Origin: Cheiracanthium punctorium
Taxonomy: Eukaryota; Arthropoda; Arachnida; Araneae; Cheiracanthiidae
Length of the DNA: 64,000 bases
Reading direction: 5' to 3'
NCBI GenBank assembly: GCA_038373885.1
Contig: JAWZYV010013183.1
Span: 248,001 to 312,000, forward strand
Each line of letters begins with the position of its first letter. The stretch's first letter is position 1. Shown one piece after another: positions 18,011 through 28,752 of this stretch. Under the pieces are notes generated by a model, which was not told where the DNA came from, ran no database searches, and saw nothing but the letters and a program-made list of their open reading frames with translations. Made by a program: the position numbers and the translations under genes.

Positions 18011-19568
18011 CACCAACACACACCAAAATAAACACGAGCAACTGAGATACACAGGGTGTTGTCAATCTCGAAATGTAAAACTTTTTCCACTCTCACTGTT
18101 GCCATTCACTCCAAATCTTGAAATAAAACCAGCTCAACCCTTCCGTCTAACGTAATTCCCTCCGCGATTGGCCAGCGCAGTCGGTAGCCACGCCTCCGAG
18201 CAGACAGTGACGTCAACAGATCCACCCACCTGGAGGGGGTTTCGAACCGTCATGTTGGAAACGCGTTACAGCAAGCATGATGATGCAATACCGAAAACAC
18301 GTGGTTACTTCCGACTTAGCGATTTTCTTTTCGATGACACGTGCATATTAAACACGTGCATTACATTCGATAGTAAATACACCACATTAATTAATTATCA
18401 CTCTTAATACAGATTATTAATACGTAACCATGTTAATTGGATTAATTAATTTCAATATCGCATTAATAATAATAATAAGTCAAACAAGTACAATCCAATT
18501 TTGGTAGCACGTGGGGGCAGAAAACGTATCAAGTCGAGTAACGTACAGATTCAATCGCCCTTATTAATTAATGAAATACAGTTCATTAATTCTGCGAATG
18601 AAGACTGTCACGTGGTTTTCCATTCACACTCAGGAATAACTAGTTGTCTTAATTAAGCTATTTAATTAATCAATACACACTCGTTTCCACGTATAACTGT
18701 CGAGAAAAAGTGACAATAATTAATTAATCACTAATTAACTACAACTCGTTTTACACTCGTTCCCACGTGCCACTTTCTAGAAAAAATCACAAGTCCGCAT
18801 GTTATCGGCGAAAATTTTTCCAAGTCCGTATTCCGAAACTAAAAAAAAACACTTCAATCTTTAGCGATATAAAGTCGGGCCCCGACCAGCCAGGTCGATA
18901 GGGCTTCGGACTTCGGACCCACTGGTACGTGGTTCGAATCCCACTGCCGGCAAGTGTAAAATAAAATAATTTTTAAAAATAAATCCAAGTTCATAAATTA
19001 TTTCTAAAATTCAATAATAGATGGCAGCACTAATATTAATTAATTAAAATTCATTAATTAAATAATTCATTAAAATCAGGTCCAAGCTCTAAAAGATTCC
19101 AAGTCCCATTCCAAAACTAAAAAGGTAGTTCCTAAACATGACACTAGATGGCAGCACTCAAAATTCAATATCAGACGAAAGCACTAAAATTAATTAATAA
19201 TTAATTAAAATTAACTAAAATAAATTAAAAGCAGTTGCAAATTCTGGCCAAAGATTCTGCGAAAATTTCTAAGTCCCATACCGAAACTAAACCCCATTGC
19301 CATTCCGTGAAAAGAAATTCAGTGATGCCACCCTGTGAAAAAATACCCTCGTAACCTTCTACGAAAATAAAACGATCCAGCTAAAATACAACTCAACCAT
19401 CCAGGAGGAAAACAACTCAACCAACAGGAGGCAAACAACTCAACAATCAGGAGGAAAACAACTCAACTCCACTCGTGACGTCACTTCCGGCCACGCCCCC
19501 TATGACGTCATTAGGCCACGCCCCCTTATGACGTCACTTCCGCCGCATACAAGCCTGCCCTTACTACT
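18011..19568 (-). repeat. Right terminal inverted repeat of the Polinton
   Basis: About 1558 bp, the mirror image of 1185-2760, ending CCTTACTACT at 19568. It contains the mirrored E-boxes, CRE-like palindromes, tRNA-like segment and minisatellite (about four units at 19376-19470). Reading frames inside it, such as one at 18168-18407, have no counterpart of interest in the left copy and are not called. It probably carries the promoter for the PC4-like gene. Confidence 0.96.
18874..18952 (+). other. tRNA-like segment in the right TIR
   Basis: Mirror copy of the segment at 1824-1902, here on the + strand. The A-box-like sequence comes first, and the B-box GGTTCGAATCC lies at 18931-18941. Same limits as for the left copy. 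Confidence 0.5.
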
Positions 19569-19574
19569 GATGTT
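19569..19574. other. Right target-site duplication GATGTT
   Basis: Exact copy of 1179-1184, directly after the right terminus. Removing the element and one copy leaves a continuous AT-rich sequence around TTGATGTTTATAAAAA. Confidence 0.93.
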
Positions 19575-19792
19575 TATAAAAAAAATTGTGTTTGTATGTT
19601 ATTTTTGTTTTTTGATTGCTCTGTTTTTCTTTTTTGTGTATGTTTGTGTTCGTGTGTTCTTTTTTGCTTTTTATTATTATTGTTATTATTATTTATTTAT
19701 GTAATTTTGTTTGTCCTCATTTTCTTTTCTTTTTATCCCATCCCCTTTTCACCCCTTCCTTTAATCTCCGTGGTTTTATTCGCCTTTTCTAC

Positions 19793-19955
19793 TTTCCATA
19801 TGGCAACATGCTTGTTTGTTTATCTTTTTCAGTTCCCTCTGTTTTGTGAGACGAAGGGCTTTGACTGATGGAGACCGAAAGAATGTTTGGTCGAAACGAA
19901 CGTATCGTGTCATAAGTAACATTTTATGTGTGTTTTTTTCACAAAGTTTTTATTT
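19793..19955 (+). repeat. Right copy of the older inverted repeat flanking the Polinton
   Basis: Inverted match to 959-1126. It carries CTGATGG (19865-19871), then a GACC/GGTC stem and GAAAC (19893-19897), the same hammerhead-like order as in the left copy. The stem differs from the left copy (GATC/GGTC) by a change that keeps pairing. The 19575-19792 stretch before it is T-rich low-complexity DNA. Confidence 0.7.
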
Positions 19956-22319
19956 ATTTTATCGTTTAACACCAGTATTTTGAGTGTTTTTTTTCCGTAA
20001 AAGACTGGAATTAGATAAGTAATGAAAGTAAACAGGGCCAGATTATGACCAACAGAGACCGTGGGCATTGATGGATTCGGGGGCCCCCCATTTCTAAAAT
20101 TTTGATATAAAAAAGAATATTTCAGAACAACATTTTAAATTGGGGGCCCTGGGCAAAGGGCCCTCTATCACCTCTATCCTTCTAAAAGGGTAAAAATAGG
20201 GACGACACAGCACACCCACACTCATAGTTATTCTTAAATACTTTCTCTTTTTACGTTTAGTGCTCAAAAATATAATAAAATGAAAAATGACTTTTACATT
20301 GATAAGCTTTCTCTTGGACGTATTTAATAATGGGTGTTAAGTTCTAGAATTCTTTTAAAGCTCACGTATTATAATTTTCCCTTAATGATTTCAGGCATCC
20401 GCACTTCTGCGTTCATTCAGCACTGACGAAGGATCTATACTTCTAAAGTAGAAACGCTTGTTTTCAGGGCCAGGGTAAGAGCAAAATGCCGTGTGTGCAA
20501 GAATTAGTTTTGGCACCTCTTACAATGAAACTGGGCCCATAAACCATGTAAAAATGATATAGGTGCTCTATATCTGAAATCTCCCAAAATTTAGTACCTG
20601 AAGTTATCATTTTAAAGTGATTAAAAATCAAAAACGAAAACTAATAAGTAGTAATAAATAGTAAATATTAAATTATAAAACCCTTACATTATTTTTATTT
20701 TTGAATTTTATTTTTTACTACTGACTGAAAATTGATTTTTATAAACTTCAAGAGGCGTTTTGTGTATTGTGATTGTGTAAATCACACACAACTCCCTAAT
20801 AATATTTTATTTGTTCAACAAAAGCTATTAACACATTCAAATGTCCAATATGCATTCGAAATAGCACGAAATTTTAATTTTCACCATGTTATCTGTTAAT
20901 TTTTTCTCACTTCGGCTCCCTCTGAAAATTGCATATGCTCGGGCTGCACACGAGTTAGGCCGGCTCTGCCTGCTTTATATTTGTGCATTCATATACGCTG
21001 GATTTTGCTTTTATTTTTGTTGCACGGTAAAAATATATTAACATTGTGCAGTATATATAAGTTTTTGTGCTTTACTGCATCAAAATGTATTAATTCAACA
21101 TTCTTCAGTTCGTTCATATACAAGAACAGCTTTAGCTTGATATTTGAAGAATCTTAATTATTTTGAATGCAGTCTATTTATGCACAAACATATAAGTGTA
21201 ATAAAATTTTGTTGCTACTGTTCACTAAAGAAAAATGTTTTCATTCTACGTGCGTTTAATGTAGCACTAATTGTACTCGGTTTATTTTTTAAAAATAAAA
21301 CCAAGATTTTTAAAAAAAAACAATTTTAGTAATTACTTGCTGCAGAAATGATAAGAGTTTGTCGCATAAAAAGATATGTTTTTTTTAAGGTTTTTTTTCC
21401 TGAATTTTTTGTAATATGCAAAAAGAATTTAAGCACAAAGTCTGGCATAGTTAAGTTTTTTCACTTGCAAATTTTTTTATGCCTGTCATATCAAATTAAA
21501 AAATGTAAGCTTATAGTAAAATCTTGTGTAATTTTAACAGCGACTTAAAAAGATATCTTAGAATAAACTAAAAAAAGTTCTACAGGAAAAATCTACGTCA
21601 GATGTTTAAATAATACTCTGACCTACGTAATAAAGAAATACCGAGAAAAGTATTTTTTTTTCCGAAACGCCTTAAAAACTAGGAAACTTTCATGGACCCA
21701 TGAGAATATATATTTTTTTAATACAATGGAAAGAACAAAGCTAATTTTGTATCGTCCGGTGGGTGTAAAATGATTTTATTGAAAAAATATTGATTTTCTT
21801 TTTTCCGTCAGAAAAAGTCAACATTTTAAACTGAATTAAAGTTTGAGCAAACAATTTTGTAAGTGAAAAAGAAAGTTAAAATAAAATGAATGCTTTTTAT
21901 TTGTCGAGTAATTTTCAAGTTTAAAGTTTACCTTAAAAATCGTTTTTATGGATATTTAAATGTTTTGGATGAGTGTTAAATTCACGGAATCAATTACTCC
22001 AGAAAGCTAATTTGTTTCTTTTTTATGCGATTTCGAAATACTTCTTAAAAATTTCAATGTAATATGATTTATTTATTTTGTAGAACAATGATTTATTTAT
22101 CTGTAGAACAAACATTTAAAGCAGCAGTTTGTTCAACTTTATTTGACAACACTGAAGAATTAGCATTTTATCATACAATAATATGTGTGCAAAATATTTT
22201 AAAAAAACATTAAATTGTTTTAAAAAATTGTTTTAGGAATCATATTTTAAATGATTTGTGGATCAGTGGCACTTATTTTCCAAATAAAATTTTTAAAATA
22301 TTTTAAATTATTCTACTAC
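19956..22319. other. Intergenic DNA, no gene seen
   Basis: AT-rich host DNA. A small palindromic GGGGGCCCCCCATTT / AAATTGGGGGCCC pair lies at about 20079-20150, and a CTGACGA...GAAAC string at about 20423-20456 recalls the hammerhead-like motif without a pairable stem. No exon or RNA gene could be supported. Confidence 0.5.
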
Positions 22320-22480
22320 GGCCTTCCAGGTGATGTAGAGGCTAGAAAACCATTCTATCACACCTTGGGTCCAGGTTTGATTCCTGGTTTGGGCTTGGAT
22401 ATTTACTTACCCTTCGTTATGAGAAAAGCTGGCCACTCACTGGGTGCCCTCATAATAGAATGGCGTGTAATTTGAACCTT
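22320..22480 (+). repeat. tRNA-derived SINE-like fragment
   Basis: CCAGGTGATGTAGAGGCT resembles an A-box region, and GGTTTGATTCC (about 22374-22384) a B-box, followed by a non-tRNA body. The spacing fits a tRNA-derived SINE head. Family unknown. Confidence 0.4.
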
Positions 22481-22697
22481 AGTACTGGCAAAATGCTTGA
22501 TGAGCAAAAATTCACCTCCCGTTGGAAAAAAAATTCTACTACAAAAAAATTAACTACTGCTTAATAAAAATAAATTATTTGGACAAAATATTTTGGAACA
22601 GCTTGGAAATTTCCCTAAACGGCGTGATTAGTGATTCTTTGGCGATTCACTCATGCGCATAATCGATAATCTTTTACCACTATTGTTACACCATCAA

Positions 22698-23102
22698 CCC
22701 TTTCAGGCGCAACCCTTTCCCAATGCTGAAAAAAGGGCACAGCCACCTGGCGTCAAAAAAAGGGTCTCTAGATCTGTGGCACGCGATGAACGTTTCGATC
22801 ATCCGCCATCTTGCTGGTAGTTAAGTCGAGCGATGGCAACGGCTGCCCTTTTTTTCAGCATTGGGCAATCTATCCAGCTGTTCTTTCATTCTTCCATTTT
22901 TCTGCAGAAAAATGGAAGTGCTGTTAAAAATAATCGTGACCATTTTTTTACGAGAAATGACGCGCTAAAAAGTAAAGGATTCTCGTGGAGCTATGTCACC
23001 CGCAACTATTTTTATAGAAATCCAATCTATTCATCGTGACTGGCAACAGTCAAAACGTCAGAGTTTGGTGTTCCCAGAGCGGGAACATTGCGTGTTAAAG
23101 AG
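22698..23102 (+). mobile_element. TTAA-type MITE, copy 1
   Basis: About 405 bp, beginning CCCTTTCAGGCGCAACCC and ending GTTAAAGAG before TTAA (23103-23106). The body shares GTCGAGCGATGGCAACGGC, GATGAACGTTTCGATC and GGTGTTCCCAGAGCGGGAAC with five further copies in this window. The left flank is TCAA rather than TTAA. It contains an internal palindrome and no coding capacity. Confidence 0.8.
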
Positions 23103-23106
23103 TTAA

Positions 23107-26100
23107 AGCAGTTGTCCATATAGTCATACATAATCCTTCGTAGATTGGCGAACTTAGCACAGCGAAATATACAATTCGCCATGTTGGCAAACATCCAATC
23201 CGTGTCAATATTTTATCTGCGTTTGAATCTTCATAACCCCTGCTAAGTTACTGACGCTAAAATCAAGTAATATACAATTTCAGATTTGAATATTTTTATT
23301 GGTTTTACATAAAGATAACATCATTACATTTATGTTAACATACAAACCAGCAATATTTTGTATGTACATGTTTAACAGTCATCTGTTATAAATCATCATA
23401 CGCTTTATTCTGGAAACACTTTAATAGTTTGGACCCATACAGATCACGTGGTCCCATTAATAGTCTACGTGATACGAAACGCTTTGCATTTTATTTTTGT
23501 GATACAAAATAGGATGGACTTCCGAGAAGAGTTGGCACGCAGGACTTAAGACTAATTTTCGTAAGTAAGTATTTCCTTTCGGTAAATTTTTAAGGAGCAG
23601 ATTTCTAAATTAATCTGGGAACTTTTTTCTTAAACAAGTTCTCACAAAAATCTGATGTGGACACCACATGACTTCACTGTATACCGTTGATAAATTATAT
23701 AAAATTTTGATGCACATGATTCAAATATATTTAATTTGAAATTGAGATATTATACTTCAATAATATTAATGTTTGGTGTTTTTTTCGTCATATGTGAAAG
23801 CTAAAACCAATCTGTGTTCAGTTTTAAAAACTTTTTTGGCCCCGAATTCGGCGATAATTTGCAAAAACTCGAAAAGCTTGGCGATAGATAACAATATTTT
23901 ATGCATGGCCCAAACAATGACTGTCAGAATCTGACTGTAAGAATTTTAATGGATTGATACTGGCCATAGACCTTAATGTATTAAAAGTCTTTTTGGAGAC
24001 TCTGTCAATAAAAACTTCATGCACTTCATTCAAACTTATTTGATTTGAAACTGAAGTACGATACTTCAATAACATTAAGCTTTAGGAATTTCTCTCCAAA
24101 TATAAGTGATATTGTCAGGTATAGGGTTCAGTTTTAAAAACTTACATTTTGAGGCAAATTTGGAGATATTTTGCCAAAACTCTCCATGACTGCCGACGGT
24201 TCGCGGGATGCAAAGCATCTTTAGAGTATTTTATCACAAGCTGCGTAGCCCGTCGTTCCCCGGGTGCATTAGGTATTAGGGCATAATTTGCTGAAAAAAA
24301 AGAACTGTCAGATGTCAATCACTAATCTACCGATCTGTTTTATTATTTTTTTCATATATACACATACTTTTAATAATTTTTATGCTTTTTTTTCCCATTT
24401 CTAACTGCATATAGTTTTGCTGTATAATTCTATGCCTTCTTAAATAATATTGAATCACATTATATCCATCACTGTATGAGAATGCATATTTATATTTCAT
24501 TTATACCCACGGCTCCGCCAGTATAACATTCAGTTTTACGTCATGCTTTTGAACGTGTCACAAAATTTAAAATCTTAATTTGATCTGAATCTGAAATCTT
24601 AATCTTAATTTGATTAAAATCTTAATTTAAAATCTAAATTTAAAATCACGGATCGTGATGAAAAGTAGCTTGCATATTAATTCAGAGTATAAGCAATCTC
24701 CATTCCAAATTTCATCCAAATTGGTCCAGCCGTTTCAGCGTGAAAGAGTAACAAACGTACAAACTCAAAAACCTCCCACTTAGTAGGATTAAATTTGAAA
24801 ACTTTTGAAATTGGTAAAAAAATGATATCATAATATAATTTATGTTCATATAAACTACTTTTTCGTAAAAAAATAATTTAAATTCGATATTCTTGAAAAA
24901 ATCTTAAAGAAAAGAATTAGAATTTTATGGAAAAGTTGACTATTTTTTAATATATTTACTTTTTTGTTAGATTTATTTCATCTGCAAAAATATGATGCAC
25001 AAGCCTGGATGGACTTTTTTACCATGATATTCATTGTAAAACCATGAAAAAATAATGTTTATTCTATCATTTTTATTTATGAAAACTAAATTTCAATATC
25101 TTTACAACAGGACTGCTTAAAGTTATTATTTCAATTAAAAATATTTTATTTAAATGATTAAATTTGAAATTTGCATAAGAATTTAAATGTACAAATATGT
25201 TAAAGTATTATTTAGTTAATTTAAGTGATTATTCACTTTTAACCAAACATTTATTTAAAACGTACAATGTATTGAAATTTTAGAGAATTGCATATAGTTT
25301 AAAAATAAATCAAAAAGAGATATAAAATATAAATAATCTATACTCACTCTTGCATGTTAATGTTATTAGAACTTTGTGATTATCATTAAAAAGCCTTTTG
25401 ATCTTCAATAGCTTTCATTTTTTTTATTATCTTTTAAAAATCTCTTATATTATTACTTTAATAAAAAGTAATATTCTAATTTAAAAGTACTGTATTCCTT
25501 TTAAAATGAAAGTTTTTTAAATTTAAATTTCATAATTTCAATTTATGATGAAAATATTTTTAAGACTTTCGATTTTTTCGAGGTCTTTTTCGGATGACCT
25601 TAATACAACATTGTTTCTAATTGCAAGAAATAAGCAAACTGATTAATAACAAATAACATACTATTCTAGGAAGTCCATGTAACACACTATTTCAAGCTTT
25701 CATTTGTTTAAGTCATGCAAATACTAACAGATAATTAAAAATGTGCTTAATAAATCAATTTTTGAATACAACAGTCATGCTACATTTCACTGATATTTTG
25801 ATTATTCTAATTCAATAGAAGAAAATAAGTATACTTCAAATATAAGTTTACATAGATTATTCTGCTTTCTGTTTGTAATTTTTTTAAGCTAGTATCTATT
25901 TAAAACGCACTTTGTTTAGAAAAAGTAATTATTGAGTAATTAATTGTAATTATAAACGTAATAAGATGATTATGGGAATGTATCATATGCAAACACTTTA
26001 GTGGTTTGGGACAGTAAAGCTTTACACCCTTTATTAAAAAGCATTTTGATCTTTTATTAGTACTTCGTCTGAGTTCCATTTTCCTCATACGTCGTCTTTA

Positions 26101-27044
26101 AAATTTTTCTTTTAGTTAAAATACTAACCAAATAGATGAATTAATATAACTGTAATATATTTTGTATTTTTATCTATGAAACATACAGGTCATATAATGG
26201 CAAAGATATATAATTTTATATTTTTGGATAACAATTCAAATATGAACTACCCCTAAGTTTTAAAGTTGATAAATTTTAAATTGATAAGATAAAATATAAT
26301 GTTCACATGTTTCAAAGGACATAAAAATCTTTGTTTGTCTTTTAGTTCTAAAATGTTTTGAATTTAATTAAATTGATAGGCAAGAGGTTTGTATAACTAT
26401 TTCCTAAATATACGGATCAACAAAAAAAAAATAAATAAAATAGATAAAACTTTTAATTACCTAGCATTAAATTCAAGAAATTAAACACAGCTTCTACAGC
26501 TTTTTGCACATAGTAGAAGACAAAAAAAGTCTGTTAATATATAAAATTCAATTTATACTAAGTATTTACATCCAAAATTGGATAATTCTGGTATTTATTA
26601 ATTTGTGAAATTCGTTACATGTGTGTGAATATATGTAGCATAGCACATAAATATTCATAATTAGAGTTATATGAAAATAACTACAATATTTGAAAACTAC
26701 TTTTTAAAAGAAATTTACTTAAAACGATACTTTATCTCTCATGTTAGGTATATATTAATTATGTTAAGTATATTATGCATGTTAGGAGTCTGTAAATGTG
26801 TTAGGTATAACTAATTTGATACGAGCACAAAGTTGCTGATATTATCGTACATTTTCTTCACAAAACAGAATTTAATACTGAGTTAACATGAGCATTTGTA
26901 AGAACAAACTATATATAATGTTTCTTACTTCAATAGTCGCTCTTAAACGTTCAACTATTTTCAGTTTTAGCCATCTCTAAACTCTCAGCTACGTAGTTGA
27001 ATCAAAAAGTAAGGTAACAAAAGTTCTCACGCGTACACATATAC
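23107..27044. other. AT-rich intergenic DNA with a tandem duplication and a LINE-like tail
   Basis: At about 23700-23870 and 24010-24180 two diverged copies of a roughly 310-bp unit occur (CATGATTCAAATATATTTAATTTG versus CTTCATTCAAACTTATTTGATTTG type blocks, then GTTCAGTTTTAAAAACTT in both). At 24700-24791, CCAAATTTCATCC...GGTCCAGCCGTTTCAGCG and GTAACAAACGTACAAAC lead to a TAGTAGGATT end, which looks like the 3' tail of a common arthropod dispersed repeat. Nothing else was recognised to 27044. Confidence 0.45.
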
Positions 27045-27052
27045 CCCGAGAG

Positions 27053-27221
27053 CAGTGGCATAGGAAGGCATTTTTTATGGGGTGGGTTGCGACTACTCCA
27101 ACTCACATATACGTGTGTGTGTGATAAGGGAGTGAAGAATATACATTTTGTATGGCAAAAGATTCCTCATGGAGGAGGGGGGGGGTTATGACCCCTTATC
27201 CCACCCTTAGCTATGCCATTG
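27053..27221. mobile_element. hAT-type MITE with 8-bp target duplication
   Basis: 169 bp with inverted ends CAGTGGCATAG and CTATGCCATTG. It is flanked by CCCGAGAG (27045-27052) and CCCGAGCG (27222-27229), an 8-bp duplication with one mismatch. Ends CAGTGGC and an 8-bp duplication are typical of hAT elements. There is no coding capacity. Confidence 0.8.
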
Positions 27222-27479
27222 CCCGAGCGAAAGAAATTCCTTGTCTAATACAACAGTCGATCACATCAATCAAATGAAGCCAGATAGAGCTGGATACCTA
27301 ATTCAGCGTGAACATAGTAGTTCAAAAATTTTGACATAATAAAACTAGTAATAGAGAATTTTGATTTATAATGATTTAAATAAATTGAATATTGTATGTT
27401 AGATAAATATTCGGACAGTACTATGTAAATAAATTTAGATTTTTAGTATAAATTTTACTTTCAGCCTTAGAATAGCCCC

Positions 27480-27690
27480 ACCATTTCCGAGTAGATAAGA
27501 CACTGAAAATGAAGGTCCAGCATTCTGGCCTGGCCTATCACACGGCTATAATGGTCTAGAGTTTTGGTCGGTTTTCTCCGGATGTAACGTGAAGGCGCGT
27601 TTGAACACCTTAAAAAGTCCTCCAACCAAGGCAGCCGCCATCTATGGCAGATTGCTCTTGCATAGCTTTGCCATAACTCAACACAATCAG
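27480..27690 (+). repeat. SINE-like fragment
   Basis: Contains GGTCGGTTTTCTCCGGATGTAACG, closely resembling the body of the tRNA-headed repeat at 63364-63700 (CCTCGGTTTTCTCCGAAACTTAGCG). The head is degraded and has no clear B-box. Confidence 0.4.
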
Positions 27691-28324
27691 TCTTAGTATA
27701 GTTGTCTAAACCTGGTCATTATTAATTTGTAGTGAAAAAATCTAGTATTTAGGTTAAAAATTATTTTTTTGCGAAGTAATGTTCATTCCGAATGTCAGTT
27801 TTTAAAGATGCTGCCTTCAAATACCATTATATTTGTACATTACATTGTGTGCCTTATCTATTTTCTAAGAATATGTACTATTAAAATTTTCATCGAGTTA
27901 ATAAAAACTACTGTAATTTATTGTTTTTTGTTATTTTATAATAATTCTGTGATCAAAAATAAAATTTGAATATCTGAAGAAATATATAAAATAAAATATG
28001 ATATTCTATGAATAGTTTAGCATAATTTATTAACAGTTTAATATCTGTAGCACTAATGTGGGACCTAGAACTTTAATTTAAAAAAAAAGTTCTTGCGAAT
28101 TTCACGTATGCCCGGTGTTTCGGTGTAACGCTATAAAAGTTTGCTAATTCAGCGTAGCTGGATTTAATATGATTATTAACAAATGTGAAAGTTTAAAATA
28201 ATTAGCAATATGTACACGTATTATCAATACTTATGTCGCATATGACTAGAAAATTTTATGAATCATTGCTTACATTTGTTGAAGTTTTGTTTTAATAATC
28301 TTCTATATCTAGTGAATATCAAAG
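27691..28324. other. AT-rich intergenic DNA
   Basis: No feature recognised apart from a slightly GC-richer stretch near 28100-28160. Confidence 0.5.
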
Positions 28325-28752
28325 ATACACAGGGCGATTCTTAACTCTTGGGGAAAATGTAAACGGTGATAAGGGAGAGCAATGCGTGGTCGGAAACGTT
28401 GTCTTCACATACCCGTTAATAATTTCCTTGGAAGCCATGTTGAAGTAATAGTGAACTTTCCGTGCATGGCTTGTCAAAAACTAATGCATCTTTCAGAAAA
28501 AGCACTTGACTAAAAGGGATAGTTTACAAATTCTGTTTTACTTCATTGATGAAACTGTATGAGAAAATCCCATTCTTTATGAAACTCGAATAAGAAATTA
28601 GACGAACACTTAAGTAATTCTGCCACAGTGACTATTGACGGGTACATGAAGACAACGCTTCCGAACCCACACAGTTATCGAATTCTGATCCTTCCTAGTT
28701 CTCTCTACAGCATTATACATTTTTCTCCCAAGAGTTATGAATCATCTTGCAC
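28325..28752. repeat. Inverted-repeat element (foldback or MITE)
   Basis: The left arm 28325-28425 (GGGCGATTCTTAACTCTTGG, then CGGAAACGTTGTCTTCA) is matched in reverse complement by 28635-28752 (TGAAGACAACGCTTCCGA, then CCCAAGAGTTATGAATCATC). The centre is AT-rich and non-coding. Confidence 0.6.

Larger units (their letters stand above)
1185..19568. mobile_element. Complete Polinton/Maverick element
   Basis: The element is 18,384 bp, bounded by long terminal inverted repeats and an exact 6-bp target duplication. It carries the canonical Polinton set: protein-primed PolB, integrase with chromodomain, A32-like ATPase, adenain-like protease, double-jelly-roll major capsid protein and penton protein. 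It also carries five accessory genes. PolB is transcribed rightwards from the left TIR and all other genes leftwards from the right TIR. The two units converge at about 10.0-10.35 kb. I find no premature stop or frameshift in any of the 11 genes, and every PolB splice junction keeps frame. A recent insertion and possible activity follow as inference. Confidence 0.97.

Noticed and set aside
18168..18407. Frame within the right TIR
   Set aside because: Lies in the terminal repeat, crosses E-boxes and TTAATTAA runs, and has no domain.
19596..19868. Phe/Leu-rich frames after the Polinton
   Set aside because: Translation of T-rich low-complexity DNA and of the flanking inverted repeat.
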